Notes under the pieces: model-generated
Databases searched by the model: none
Told to the model about the DNA's origin: nothing
The model's input: only the letters and a program-made list of their open reading frames with translations
Source of the DNA: AV69 sp963742315
GTDB lineage: Bacteria; Verrucomicrobiota; Verrucomicrobiia; Chthoniobacterales; UBA10450
Length of the DNA stretch: 64,000 bases
Assembly (NCBI GenBank): GCA_963742315.1
Contig: CAVULE010000007.1
Coordinates: 248,001 to 312,000, forward strand
Reading direction: 5' to 3'
Shown: in pieces, positions 52,556-61,875 of the stretch
Layout: every line of letters begins with the position of its first letter
Position numbering within the stretch: position 1 is the stretch's first letter
Program-made: the position numbers and the translations under genes

Positions 52556-55000
52556 TTATTTATCGGCCAAGGAACGGATCCAGTTCTGAATCTCTGGTGG
52601 ATCTTCAAAATGCGCGTACGCGTATTCTGTGGCGGAATCGATTGCCGCGCGACACCGTTCCATCAGCACGGTTGTCGGAATGTCCGGTCGGTTCACCCTC
52701 TGGAGCGCAGCGATGGCGATATGATAGCGGCTGATCTCATTTAGCACGACCATCTGAAATGGCGTCGTCGTTGTGCCTTGCTCGTTGAAGCCGCGCACGT
52801 GGAATCGATCTGCGCGAGGACGGCCGTGCACGATGGCGTGCAGCGCGCGCTGGTAACCGTGGAAGGCAAAGATCACTGGCTTATCTACGGTGAAAAGATC
52901 GAGGAATTGCGATTCGCTCATGCCGTGCGGATGCACTTCGGGCGGGAACAGCGCCATTAGATCGACAATATTCACAACCCGCACCCGCAATTCCGGGGCA
53001 TGCTTCTGGAGCCACCAAGCCGCCGCGACGATTTCCAAAGCCGGCACGTCGCCCGCAGACGCGAGCACAACGTCCGGCTCCTCACCGCCAGGTGTGCTCG
53101 CCCATTCCCAAATCGATGCGCCTCGCGAGCAATGCACTCTTGCCGCATCGATGTCGAGCCATTGCAGTTGTGGCTGCTTGTCGATGACCATCAGGTTTAC
53201 GTAATTGCGACTGCGCAGGCAGTGATCCGCGACTGATAGCAAACAGTTCGCGTCAGGCGGCAGATAGATGCGCGTCACGGTGCCGCGTTTCGACAGGAGA
53301 ACATCAATCAGGCCCGGTCCTTGATGACTGAAACCGTTATGATCGTTGCGCCAGCAAGTGGAGGTAAGAAGAATGTTCAGCGAAGCAATCGGTGCGCGCC
53401 ACGAAAGACGGCTCGCTTCCTCGAGCCATTTTGTGTGCTGCACCGTCATGGACGCGGAGATCATGGCGAAGGCTTCGTAGGTCACATACAGCCCGTGCCG
53501 CCCCGTGAGCAGGTAACCTTCGAGCCAGCCTTCGCACAGATGCTCGCTCAAGACTTCCATCACACGGCCGTCAGCGCTGATGTGATCGTCGATGTTAGTC
53601 GTCCTGCCGGTGAAGCAGCGATTCTCGACCGTGAACACGTCGCCTAATCGATTCGAGTTCGTCTCATCGGGACACGTGATGCGGAAATTCGCTTCGGCCT
53701 TATTCAGCGTGAAGATGTCGCGCAGCATTTTTCCAAATTGGCGAGTCGATTCGTGACGTTCGGTTGCCGGTTGCGGAACCGGCAGCGCGTATTCCATGGA
53801 GTCAGGCAGCGTTAACGGTTGCAATAAGCTGCCGCCATTTGCGTGCGGGTTCGCGCCCATCCGACGATTCTGCTTCGGAGCGAGGGCCGCCAGTTCTTCA
53901 ACCAGGCGGCCGTTTTCATTGAAAAGCTTTTCTGGTTGGTAGCTGCGCATCCATTGTTCAAGCATCGTCAGATGCGCGGCGTTATCGCGTACGTTCGCAA
54001 GCGGCACCTGATGCGCGCGGAAGGTTCCTTCAATGGGTAAACCATCCACTTCGCGCGGCCCCGTCCATCCTTTCGGCGTTCGCAGCACAATCGCCGGCCA
54101 CTGCGTATCGGGCTGCGTCCCGTTTGCCCGTGCGTCACTCTGGATGCGGAGTATCCACGCGTAGCATTGGTCGAGCGCGGCCGCGAGCGCCTGATGCACG
54201 TGCGCCGGATCGGCGCCTTCCACGAACAGCGGCTCGTAACCGGTGGCTTCGAGCAGCGATCTCACATCGTCATCCGAGGAACGAGCGAGTATCGTCGGCC
54301 CTGCGATTTTGTAGCCGTTTAGATGCAAGATCGGCAGCACCGCACCATCGCGCACAGCATTCAGATACCTGACGCTCTTCCACGATCCGGAGAGCGGACC
54401 AGTCTCCGCTTCGCCGTCTCCAACCACGGCGGCGACGATTAAGTCGGGATTGTCGAAAGCGGCCCCAAACGCGTGCGCGAGGACATAACCGAGTTCACCC
54501 CCCTCATGAATTGATCCTGGCGTCGGCACACTGACGTGACTCGGCACGCCGCCTGGCGTCGAAAAACGGCGAAACAACTGCCGCATCCCGCCGACGTCCT
54601 GGCTCACTTTCGGATACACCTCCGAGTAGGTGCCTTCGAGATACACGTTCGCGATCACCGCCGGCCCACCGTGCCCCGGTCCAGCGAGAAAGATCATATT
54701 CGCGTCGTGTTGAGTAATCAGCCGGTTCAAATGAACGTAAATCAGACTGAGGCCAGGTGATGTTCCCCAATGACCCAGCAAACGTGGCTTGATGTGCTCT
54801 GGGCGCAGCGCCTCGCGCAGCAGCGGATTCTCCTGCAAATAAATCTGTCCGATGGTCAGATAATTCGCCGCCTGCCAGTAGCGCAGCATCCGATCGAGCA
54901 GCTCCGGCGCAAGCGGCCCGCTCGCGGGTATGGTAGGCGCGTGCGATGTCTCGCCCGCCGTTTCGACTGCACTGGAAATGGAAGTATCGAACCTAAACAT
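52556..55000 (-). CDS. xfp: phosphoketolase (xylulose-5-P / fructose-6-P)
   Basis: 814 residues, normal phosphoketolase size. Thiamine-diphosphate site GDGEAETGPLSGSWKS, followed by ILHLNGYKIAGPT; early GPGHGGPAVIANVYLEGTYS; catalytic-region GGELGYVLAHAFGAAFDNPD; later HNGFSHQGPGLIDV. It splits xylulose-5-P or fructose-6-P with phosphate into acetyl-phosphate and triose- or erythrose-phosphate. AAGGAG eight bases before the ATG sets the start, which lies inside the end of ackA (8-base overlap), so acetyl-phosphate is made and used by coupled genes. Confidence 0.96.
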   Translation of the reverse strand: MFRFDTSISSAVETAGETSHAPTIPASGPLAPELLDRMLRYWQAANYLTIGQIYLQENPLLREALRPEHIKPRLLGHWGTSPGLSLIYVHLNRLITQHDANMIFLAGPGHGGPAVIANVYLEGTYSEVYPKVSQDVGGMRQLFRRFSTPGGVPSHVSVPTPGSIHEGGELGYVLAHAFGAAFDNPDLIVAAVVGDGEAETGPLSGSWKSVRYLNAVRDGAVLPILHLNGYKIAGPTILARSSDDDVRSLLEATGYEPLFVEGADPAHVHQALAAALDQCYAWILRIQSDARANGTQPDTQWPAIVLRTPKGWTGPREVDGLPIEGTFRAHQVPLANVRDNAAHLTMLEQWMRSYQPEKLFNENGRLVEELAALAPKQNRRMGANPHANGGSLLQPLTLPDSMEYALPVPQPATERHESTRQFGKMLRDIFTLNKAEANFRITCPDETNSNRLGDVFTVENRCFTGRTTNIDDHISADGRVMEVLSEHLCEGWLEGYLLTGRHGLYVTYEAFAMISASMTVQHTKWLEEASRLSWRAPIASLNILLTSTCWRNDHNGFSHQGPGLIDVLLSKRGTVTRIYLPPDANCLLSVADHCLRSRNYVNLMVIDKQPQLQWLDIDAARVHCSRGASIWEWASTPGGEEPDVVLASAGDVPALEIVAAAWWLQKHAPELRVRVVNIVDLMALFPPEVHPHGMSESQFLDLFTVDKPVIFAFHGYQRALHAIVHGRPRADRFHVRGFNEQGTTTTPFQMVVLNEISRYHIAIAALQRVNRPDIPTTVLMERCRAAIDSATEYAYAHFEDPPEIQNWIRSLADK

Positions 55001-56168
55001 CAGACGCTCCTTTCGTGAGCAAAGCTGCGACATGTCGGGCAATCACCAGATCTTCGTCGGTTGCTATCACAAGCACAACGACACGACTGTTCTCTGCTGA
55101 TATGACAGATTCATTCGCTTCGTTGCGGTTGGGATCAAATTGCACACCGAGGTACTCGAGGCCGCCGCAAATCTTCTCGCGGATTGCTGGTGCGTGTTCG
55201 CCGACTCCGCCTGTGAACACAATTGTATCGACGCCACCGAGAACGGCTGCGAGTGCACCGAAATGTTTGCGCGCGATATAGCAGTAAAGCTCGATTGCGT
55301 CGGCCGCTCTTGAGTCTGATGCCGCGCGCTCAAGCAAATCACGCATATCCCGGCTTTGACCAGAAACACCGAGCAATCCTGACTCTTCATTCACCACCTT
55401 CTCAACAGCCTCGGGCGTCATCGCCCGCGCTCTGGCGAGAAATGTAACCACCGTGGGATCGAGATCACCGGAACGAGTTCCCATCATCAGCCCGCCCGTC
55501 GGCGAGAAACCCATGCTTGTGTCAACGCTCGCGCCCTCGCGCACCGCGGTGACACTCGCGCCATTGCCGAGATGGGCTATCAGCATCCGGCTCGCAATCG
55601 CTCGCGCATCAAGCTTCTTCAATTGTCCGATGATGGACTCACACGAAAGTCCGTGAAAGCCGTACCGACGAACGCCTACCTTCGCCGTCCATTGAGGAAG
55701 CGGATAGCATTGCGCAACATCGGGCATGGAATGGTGAAATGCGGTATCGAAACAGGCGAACTGCGGCACATTCGAAAAACGGCGCGTCATTGAGTCGATT
55801 ACCGACAACGACTGCGGCATGTGCGTGGGATCGAGATGTCCCAGTTCGCGTAGTTCATGCAACAAACTCGGTGTAATGGGCGCCGGTTTGGGGTGATTGC
55901 CCCCTCCGTGTACGACGCGGTGTCCAATTGCATCCAAGCCCGAAGCAAACAGCTCCGGTACACGCTGGAAGACATCATCGAAGGCACTGGCAACATCTTT
56001 TGCTTCGATCTTGTGCTCAAAAATTCGATCTGAGCGCTTGACGATGAGACGCGCCCCGGTTGAGCCAACCCGTTCGACTGCCAGTGCCGCCTTGCGATTG
56101 AAGTTTTTGGTTTCGTAGACCGCAAGCTTTAAACTGGAAGAGCCAACGTTGACCGTCAAAATCGACAT
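54993..56168 (-). CDS. ackA: acetate kinase
   Basis: 391 residues. N-terminal ILTVNVGSSSLKLAVYE (phosphate 1), HRVVHGGG, CFDTAFHHSMPD, YGFHGLSCESI, AHLGNGASVTAV and IVFTGGVGEHAPAIREKI are the ASKHA/acetate kinase signatures. It turns acetyl-phosphate and ADP into acetate and ATP, closing the phosphoketolase route in the same operon. The ATG at 56168 is preferred over a frame start 5 codons earlier, because ILTVN directly follows. Confidence 0.96.
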   Translation of the reverse strand: MSILTVNVGSSSLKLAVYETKNFNRKAALAVERVGSTGARLIVKRSDRIFEHKIEAKDVASAFDDVFQRVPELFASGLDAIGHRVVHGGGNHPKPAPITPSLLHELRELGHLDPTHMPQSLSVIDSMTRRFSNVPQFACFDTAFHHSMPDVAQCYPLPQWTAKVGVRRYGFHGLSCESIIGQLKKLDARAIASRMLIAHLGNGASVTAVREGASVDTSMGFSPTGGLMMGTRSGDLDPTVVTFLARARAMTPEAVEKVVNEESGLLGVSGQSRDMRDLLERAASDSRAADAIELYCYIARKHFGALAAVLGGVDTIVFTGGVGEHAPAIREKICGGLEYLGVQFDPNRNEANESVISAENSRVVVLVIATDEDLVIARHVAALLTKGASDV

Positions 56169-56348
56169 GGTCTGCAAATACACATCACTTTCCAGTTATG
56201 GGCGAGCGGTGCTGTGTTGACCCCAAGTCACGGCCACCGAACTTCCGCCCGATTGCTCAAACGCGGGAGCAGCTCGCGTTTCTTACTGTCGAGACAATGA
56301 CGCCTCGTCGGGTATGCTCAAGCGCACGGGAAAAATCGCCAAAGAAAT

Positions 56349-56530
56349 TTATCTGACACCACAGTGATTAATGGATTGCTCACGCCGTTTCTGGTTTCGG
56401 TCGAGTAATAAAGCCTTGGCTTTTTCAACGCGCAGTCGAGCAACATGATCCGTGAAGATCAGTCCGGTGGCACAGTTGAAGAGTTTTCAATGCCTGTTGC
56501 CCAACGTCACCGGCCGCAATCATATCGATC
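56349..56530 (-). pseudogene. AraC-type HTH fragment
   Basis: The frame ending at a TAA at 56349 reads ATGLIFTDHVARLRVEKAKA, then LLLDRNQKRREQ, the start of the second AraC helix-turn-helix unit. Just upstream in another frame come residues of the first HTH. The rest of the second unit (V-A-x-x-x-G-F) is missing. It compares well with KATGLKFTDYVARVRLEEAR in the intact regulator at 45827-46780. A decayed regulator in the 480-base region upstream of ackA. Confidence 0.6.
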
Positions 56531-56651
56531 GTGGTCTGGTTGTCGAAAGTTTCGCTAGGTGTTGCGGAGGCAGCGTCCGATGATCCGCGCATACAACGCG
56601 ATCATCGCGGCGGTGGTAAACACGATTACGTATTCCATAGTTTTGTTTGGG

Positions 56652-57119
56652 TTAATTTGCTCCGGTGAAGTGTTGAACGACGCTCACAGTGCGGCGGGCG
56701 CATGTGCAATCGATCGGATGCCCCCACAGATCACAGCGCGGAGCGGCTACGCGCCCCAAAGTTTGATCGATCGCTCGCGCCAAACGCGTAACACTGAGAG
56801 GTTTTCCCAGGCAAGCGATCGCTCCATGCCGTTGCACGACGGAGCTGAGGCGATGTTCCTCGAGCGCCGAGAGGACAATGATCGGTGGAGTGTTTTCGCA
56901 CGCGTCGAGTGCTTCCAGGATCGCCATCCCGTGCACTCCCGGATCCACATCCAGCACGATGGCGGCGATATTCTTGAAATCTTCGCTGCAGAATTGGAAA
57001 AACTTTTTTGAGGTCTGCACGAAGCGCAGATCGAAGTTACCAGTTGCGGCGGCGCTCGCAATGGTGCGGGCCGTATCTGCATCGGCATCCAAAACCAGAA
57101 CAACGTTTCTTCTCTTCAT
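56652..57119 (-). CDS. stand-alone response-regulator receiver domain
   Basis: 155 residues. CheY-like: VLVLDADADTA gives the N-terminal acidic pair, AAIVLDVDPG the phospho-acceptor Asp, IIVLSALEE the Ser/Thr position and ACLGKPLS the Lys. No output domain; the C-terminal 30 residues have three Cys (CDLWGHPIDCTCARR). Shares the layout and HGM-x-x-L-x-A segment with the receiver at 44418-44849. No histidine kinase gene in the window. Confidence 0.82.
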   Translation of the reverse strand: MKRRNVVLVLDADADTARTIASAAATGNFDLRFVQTSKKFFQFCSEDFKNIAAIVLDVDPGVHGMAILEALDACENTPPIIVLSALEEHRLSSVVQRHGAIACLGKPLSVTRLARAIDQTLGRVAAPRCDLWGHPIDCTCARRTVSVVQHFTGAN

Positions 57120-57222
57120 AAACTGCTCCTTTCGATTTCAAGTTAACAACCGCCTGAAGCGCTGCTCTCCATTCTTTGGCTTTTCCTTTGCCAAAATTGT
57201 TCGCCGTGCCGGCGCGCATTTA

Positions 57223-57378
57223 TTGTCGGCGCAAGATCGAGTTAAAGACCGAACCGAAGCGGTCGAGATCTGCAAAGCACGGAAACTCATCCGCGATCAT
57301 TTCGACGCAGAAATTGGACATTACGCATTTGTGAGTTTGAGTGACCAGGTCATCGAAATAGAACCGCCCTCAGGATGA
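57223..57378 (+). CDS. possible small protein upstream of cNMP-domain gene
   Basis: A short frame (tentative TTG start) ending in HYAFVSLSDQVIEIEPPSG whose stop overlaps the ATG of the next gene (ATGA). That overlap is the only reason to think it is translated; no family is recognised and no strong ribosome-binding site is visible. Confidence 0.3.
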   Translation: MSAQDRVKDRTEAVEICKARKLIRDHFDAEIGHYAFVSLSDQVIEIEPPSG

Positions 57379-57863
57379 ACGAAGACAATAGGGTCGCTCC
57401 AGAACGTGCTGCACTTGAAAAAGAGGTCGCTGCGCACCCGTTTCTCATCGGCATGAGCGACCGGCATGTTCGATTGCTCGCCGACTGTGCGATGCGCTCC
57501 CATTTCCATGCGGGAGAGGTCATCTTTCGGGAAGGTGAAGCTGCTAACCGCTTTTACCTGATCGAGCGGGGTAAAATCGCCTTGGAATCATCGACCCTCG
57601 GCGAACCTGTCCGAATCGAAGAGATCGGCGATGACGACCTGCTCGGTTGGTCATGGCTTTTTCCACCTTACGCCTGGCATTTCACGGCGCGGGCATTGGA
57701 AGAGACGACCGCCATTTTCTTTTACGGCACAATTTTGCGCGAATACTGCGAGAAGGATCACTCTCTCGGCTTTGAGTTGTTTAAACGGATGAGCGTCGTG
57801 ATGCTGCGAAGACTGCAAGCAGCGCGCCAGAAATTATTAAGCGTGTCCCGATCTGGTAAGTAG
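57375..57863 (+). CDS. cyclic-nucleotide-binding-domain protein without HTH
   Basis: 162 residues. A Crp-like beta-roll (about 20-125: FHAGEVIFREGEAANRFYLI, then RGKIALES) and a helical C-terminus (ILREYCEKDHSLGFELFKRM). There is no DNA-binding domain. In the phosphate-binding cassette the usual E and R are replaced by a GDDDLLGWSWLFPPYAWHF stretch, so cAMP binding as in Crp is doubtful. May act by protein contact with stress or metabolic partners. Divergent from the receiver gene and paralogous to the fragment at 46932-47159. Confidence 0.85.
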   Translation: MNEDNRVAPERAALEKEVAAHPFLIGMSDRHVRLLADCAMRSHFHAGEVIFREGEAANRFYLIERGKIALESSTLGEPVRIEEIGDDDLLGWSWLFPPYAWHFTARALEETTAIFFYGTILREYCEKDHSLGFELFKRMSVVMLRRLQAARQKLLSVSRSGK

Positions 57864-58041
57864 TGAGCATTCGCTCGCGAGGGAGCGGCCAGCTTCCCGA
57901 AAACCTAATGTCCATTCGACTTCCTACTGAAATCGATTGAGGCGCTGAAAGCCTTAGGACGAGATCTTGATTGCGACTAGCTTTTGCCAAGCGGCAGAGA
58001 TCAATCTTGAACCGCGCAGTCGGGATTCTAAACTAAGCGCG

Positions 58042-58569
58042 ATGGAGGAAGCCGAGGTTCCGCTCGAACATTTGCACGAGGAGATTCATCATCATGCTGA
58101 ACATAGCGGCGAGAAATGGATCTCGTGGGTCGCGCTGAGCACTGCCATTTTGGCGGTGCTGGCGGCGATTGCGGGATTGCTTTCGGGCAGTCACGCCAAC
58201 GAAGCGATGATGAAACAGATCGAATCGGCTGATCAGTGGGCATTTTATCAGGCGAAAGGAATCAAGGCGGCGGTGCTCGACGCCAAAATGAGCCTGACCG
58301 GTTCAACGACTGATGCAGACCGGGAGAAGGCGGCAAAATATTCCGAGGAACAGGCTGAAATTCAAAAGGAAGCGCGTGCGAAGGAAGCGGAAGCGAAACA
58401 GAAGTTTCACCAGCATGAAGTTTTCGCTCGTGGGGTCACCTTATTTCAAATCTCAATCGCGATCGCGGCGATTTCTGCTCTAACGAAACGCAGACGCTAC
58501 TGGCTGGTTAGCGTGATCATGGGCGCCGTCGGCTGCATTTTTCTTATCCTCGGTTTTGTTCAACATTGA
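58042..58569 (+). CDS. DUF4337 membrane protein
   Basis: 175 residues. A His-rich N-terminus (EHLHEEIHHHAEH), a first transmembrane helix (LSTAILAVLAAIAGLLSG), a long acidic/basic coiled coil (about 60-120), and two C-terminal helices, layout and SADQWAFYQAKGIKA as in DUF4337. Function unknown. The ATG at 58042 is chosen since family homology begins there. The stop is 4 bases before ruvC, so it leads a four-gene operon. Confidence 0.85.
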   Translation: MEEAEVPLEHLHEEIHHHAEHSGEKWISWVALSTAILAVLAAIAGLLSGSHANEAMMKQIESADQWAFYQAKGIKAAVLDAKMSLTGSTTDADREKAAKYSEEQAEIQKEARAKEAEAKQKFHQHEVFARGVTLFQISIAIAAISALTKRRRYWLVSVIMGAVGCIFLILGFVQH

Positions 58570-58573
58570 ACCA

Positions 58574-59077
58574 ATGCGTGTCCTGGCGATTGATGCTTCG
58601 TTGCGTAACTGCGGAGTGGCGATTGTTGACGGCGCGAATGGAAAATCGCGAGCGCTTTTCTTCGGCACTATCCATAACGGCACTTCGTTGAGGTCTTCAG
58701 CTTGCCTGGTCGCGATTCGCGATCGCCTGGTGCAATTGATTCGCGAGCATCAGCCGGATTGCTGCGCCCTCGAAGCCGTCATTTATGTGCAGAGCCACAA
58801 AACCGCGATTCTGCTCGGGGCGGCGCGTGGCGCCGCCATTCTCGCGGCGGCAGAGAACGGCCTGCCGGTTTTCGAATATGCACCGAGACGAATCAAGCAA
58901 GCGACCGTTGGAACTGGTGGCGCGAAGAAAAATCAGGTTGCCTTCATGATGCGGGCGTTGCTCGGGTTAACCGAAACGCCGGACGCGGATTCAGCCGACG
59001 CCCTCGCGATCGCGCTTACCCATTTGCGGGCACAGGAAGCGGCGCGATTGGGAATTCCCGGGGCGGCGCAGATATGA
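58574..59077 (+). CDS. ruvC: crossover junction endodeoxyribonuclease RuvC
   Basis: 167 residues, RuvC length. RNase-H fold acidic residues: Asp in LAIDASLRNCGVA, Glu in ALEAVIYVQSHKTAI, and the Asp pair in DADSADALAIALTH. Nearby QATVGTGGAKKNQV is the substrate-binding loop of the family. It cuts Holliday junctions with RuvAB, which are not in this window. The stop overlaps the lipB start (ATGA). Confidence 0.92.
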   Translation: MRVLAIDASLRNCGVAIVDGANGKSRALFFGTIHNGTSLRSSACLVAIRDRLVQLIREHQPDCCALEAVIYVQSHKTAILLGAARGAAILAAAENGLPVFEYAPRRIKQATVGTGGAKKNQVAFMMRALLGLTETPDADSADALAIALTHLRAQEAARLGIPGAAQI

Positions 59078-59799
59078 GTGTTGAGCTTGATCATCCCAGG
59101 AGAGACGCGCTTTCGCGGGTCCCGGACTCGCCGCGGCGAGTCCCTCCAGTCGATATTCGCTGGCTCGGCCGAATGAATTTTGCCGACGCCGTGGCGTTGC
59201 AGGAAAAAATCGTGGCGCAAAAACGAAGCGACCCAACGCTCGCCGACACCATCCTGTTACTCGAACATGATCCCGTTTATACCATCGGTCGGACACCGGA
59301 CCAGACGAGCTTGCGCGGTGGATCGCATTTGCCGCATCCATTTTTTCAAATCAATCGTGGCGGGCAGGCAACCTTTCACGGACCGGGCCAGTTAATGGGT
59401 TATCCGATTATCGATCTGCGCAATTGCGGACAGGATTTGCACAAATATTTGCGCTGGATTGAAGCTCTGCTGATCGAATTTTTGGCCGGGATCGAAATTG
59501 AAGCGCAACGTCGTGAAGGATTGACCGGCGTTTGGGTTGAGGAACGAAAAATCGCGTCGATTGGCGTGGGCGTGCGACATTGGATTACAATGCACGGTTT
59601 CGCATTAAACGTGTGCGGCGATCTATCGCCGTTCGGTCAGATCACGCCGTGCGGAATTTCGAACGTTGCCATGACTTCAATCGAAAAAGAGACCGGTAAA
59701 GACGTGACCGTGCCCGCGGCCGCTGTGATAATGGAAAAACTGGCGGCACAGCGAATCGGTCATTTACAGATAACGGCTCCGGAGCCCCTACGGTTATGA
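59074..59799 (+). CDS. lipB: octanoyl-ACP:protein N-octanoyltransferase
   Basis: 241 residues. LipB motifs: LLLEHDPVYTIGR, INRGGQATFHGPGQLMGYPI with the catalytic-region residues, KIASIGVGVRHWITMHGFAL (catalytic Lys), and the nucleophile Cys in ITPCGISNVAMTS. It moves octanoate from acyl carrier protein to lipoyl domains for lipoate synthesis. A 30-residue N-terminal extension precedes the core. Coupled by ATGA overlaps to ruvC and to the next gene. Confidence 0.94.
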   Translation: MSVELDHPRRDALSRVPDSPRRVPPVDIRWLGRMNFADAVALQEKIVAQKRSDPTLADTILLLEHDPVYTIGRTPDQTSLRGGSHLPHPFFQINRGGQATFHGPGQLMGYPIIDLRNCGQDLHKYLRWIEALLIEFLAGIEIEAQRREGLTGVWVEERKIASIGVGVRHWITMHGFALNVCGDLSPFGQITPCGISNVAMTSIEKETGKDVTVPAAAVIMEKLAAQRIGHLQITAPEPLRL

Positions 59800-60611
59800 T
59801 TCCACTCGAGGATAATTTCAGCGATGTCATCAGCAAAGCGCAACGCGGCTTGGAGATTTCCGATTCCGATCTGGCGGAAAAAGCGCGCCTGGACGCGAAT
59901 GCAATACGAAAATTGCGCGGCGGACATTTTGATGAATTGGCACTGTTTCGCGTCGCGCCGGTGCTTGGGCTTGGTGCGCGCGCCCTCAGCGATCTTGCGC
60001 AGAACGAATATCGACCGGCGGCGCGCGAGATCGATGGTCTGGCCATGTTCAACACGCCATTCCACGATATGCGGGTCAACGCGTTCCTGATGTGGGATCC
60101 GAAATCGCGCAAAGCCATTGCCTTCGATACCGGCGCCGACTGTCGGTCGATGCTCGATCGGGTCGCGAAGGAGAAATTGGCGGTCAAATTGATCCTGCTC
60201 ACGCACGCGCACACCGATCACATTGCCGATCTGGCGCGGTTAAAAAAAGGAACCGGCGCGCCTGTTTATATTTCGGAGCGCGAGTCCATTCCCGGCGCCG
60301 AAACGATTTCCGAAGGTCAAGAATTCAATGTTGGCACTTTGAAGGTGAAAGCATTGCTAACCTGGGGGCATTCCCGCGGAGGAATGACCTTCTTCGTTAC
60401 CGGACTGGCCCGACCGGTCGCCATCGTAGGCGATTCGATTTTTGCCGGCTCAATGGGCGGCGGAAATGTGTCTTATAAGGACGCGCTGCGAAATAATATC
60501 GAAAAGATCCTGACCCTGCCGGACGAGACGATCATCTGTCCGGGGCACGGCCCGATGACGACGGTGGGGGAAGAGAAACGGTCCAATCCGTTTTTTGCAG
60601 GAAGGGTATGA
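59796..60611 (+). CDS. metallo-beta-lactamase-fold hydrolase with N-terminal HTH-like part
   Basis: 271 residues. The N-terminal 50 or so residues resemble an XRE-like helix bundle (ISDSDLAEKARLDANAIRKL). The rest is a metallo-beta-lactamase fold: THAHTDHIADL zinc motif, GHSRGGMTFFV, GDSIFAGSMG and the C-terminal CPGHGPMT. Members act as glyoxalase II-like or other hydrolases; the substrate is not determined. Last gene of the DUF4337-ruvC-lipB operon, overlapping lipB by ATGA. Confidence 0.88.
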   Translation: MIPLEDNFSDVISKAQRGLEISDSDLAEKARLDANAIRKLRGGHFDELALFRVAPVLGLGARALSDLAQNEYRPAAREIDGLAMFNTPFHDMRVNAFLMWDPKSRKAIAFDTGADCRSMLDRVAKEKLAVKLILLTHAHTDHIADLARLKKGTGAPVYISERESIPGAETISEGQEFNVGTLKVKALLTWGHSRGGMTFFVTGLARPVAIVGDSIFAGSMGGGNVSYKDALRNNIEKILTLPDETIICPGHGPMTTVGEEKRSNPFFAGRV

Positions 60612-60618
60612 AGTCCCT

Positions 60619-60718
60619 TTCTCATCCCGACCGAAGTGGAGGGATCTCTTACTCTATTCAGTGTGAGTAGATCAGGGAAATAGTCAGAGATGTCTCGACT
60701 TCGCTCGACATGACAGAA
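60619..60718. repeat. dispersed intergenic repeat
   Basis: Contains GACCGAAGTGGAGGGATCTC and, 40 bases on, GAGATGTCTCGACTTCGCTC with the inverted partner CGACATGACA. Such words look like a mobile palindromic repeat of the genome rather than a promoter; it lies between two same-strand genes. Confidence 0.5.
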
Positions 60719-60734
60719 ATATGGGAATGATAAC

Positions 60735-61631
60735 ATGAACATCGGTTTCGTTGGCGTTGGCCGAATGGGCGCGAACATGGCGCGTCGCCTCGCGGATTGC
60801 GGATTCCATGTGACGGCGGTGTACGATGTGAATCGCGCGGCGGCGACGAAGCTAGCGGGCGAGCTAGGTTGCGCGGCGTGTCAGGATTTGTCGGAAGTCA
60901 CTGCGCAGTCCGACGTCATTATTACGGTGGTGAGCGACGACGCAGCGATGCGGCAGATTTTTGCGAAATCGGGCGATAGTCTTCTGGTAAACTCGAACGG
61001 CAAGCTATTCATTAACTGCGCCACCATCACACCGCGGGTCCACCTCGAAGTTGAAGAACTTGCCGGAGAGGCGGGGGCGCATTCTCTCGAGGCCTGCATG
61101 GCATCGAGTATTACGCAGGCGCGGGATGGCTCGCTTTATTTAATGTGCGGGGGCAAAAAGGAGGCGTTTCGCGTCGCCCAACCGATTTTGGAGAAGCTTG
61201 GCAAAACTGTTCGCTACGTCGGAAAAGCTGGTGAGGCGGCGAAGGTAAAAGCGCTGGTCAACATGGTGATGAACATCAATACCGCGGGCCTGGCTGAAGG
61301 TCTTGGCCTGGGCGAAGCACTTGGGCTCGATCTCACGATGTTGCGCGAGGTTTTTTCCGAAACCGGTGCCGCTTCGCGTGTGTTGCAAACCGACGGCGAA
61401 GACATGCAAAACCGCGAACACAGCTGTTTTTTTTCGGCCGCCCATGCCGCCAAGGACAGCGGTATTGCGCTCGATCTCGCACGCGAACTGGGGCTGGATC
61501 TCCCCCTCGCTCGCGCCACCAAACAGCAGTACGACGCCATGATCGCGGAAGGGTTGGGCGAACTCGACAAGTCAGGAATCGCTGAGTTGACCTTCAAGAA
61601 CCGTCACCAGCACGGTGGCGATCATGTGTGA
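60735..61631 (+). CDS. NAD(P)-binding 3-hydroxyisobutyrate/beta-hydroxyacid dehydrogenase-like
   Basis: 298 residues. Rossmann start IGFVGVGRMGANMARRLADC, substrate-binding LEACMASSITQARDGSLYLM, catalytic Lys in VKALVNMVMNINTAGLAEGL, and C-terminal KDSGIALDLARELGLDLPLA. The beta-hydroxyacid dehydrogenase family includes 3-hydroxyisobutyrate, tartronate semialdehyde and succinic-semialdehyde reductases; the exact substrate is unknown. Follows an intergenic repeat. Confidence 0.92.
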   Translation: MNIGFVGVGRMGANMARRLADCGFHVTAVYDVNRAAATKLAGELGCAACQDLSEVTAQSDVIITVVSDDAAMRQIFAKSGDSLLVNSNGKLFINCATITPRVHLEVEELAGEAGAHSLEACMASSITQARDGSLYLMCGGKKEAFRVAQPILEKLGKTVRYVGKAGEAAKVKALVNMVMNINTAGLAEGLGLGEALGLDLTMLREVFSETGAASRVLQTDGEDMQNREHSCFFSAAHAAKDSGIALDLARELGLDLPLARATKQQYDAMIAEGLGELDKSGIAELTFKNRHQHGGDHV

Positions 61632-61875
61632 GGTGGATCGCGCAGTCCCTTGCTCGATGTTAGTTAGGCCCCGGAAGCCGCAATTGTTTGGCGTCGCGCG
61701 CCGGAGCGCACGATCCACTTCGATGGGCGACTATGTGTGCGCACCCTGCCCCTCAGGTGGTCATCACGGGCGACAGTCGAGGGACCCCGCCAAGTTACCT
61801 TAAAGGTTTCGCCCAGGGATCCATCGATCTGGCAGCTGCCGGACTTGGGATGACGGCTGGTTTTGGGCGGCGATT

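Noticed and set aside
58702..59073. N-terminal extension of lipB by 124 codons
   Set aside because: It overlaps ruvC in another frame; the ATGA overlap at 59074 marks the real start.
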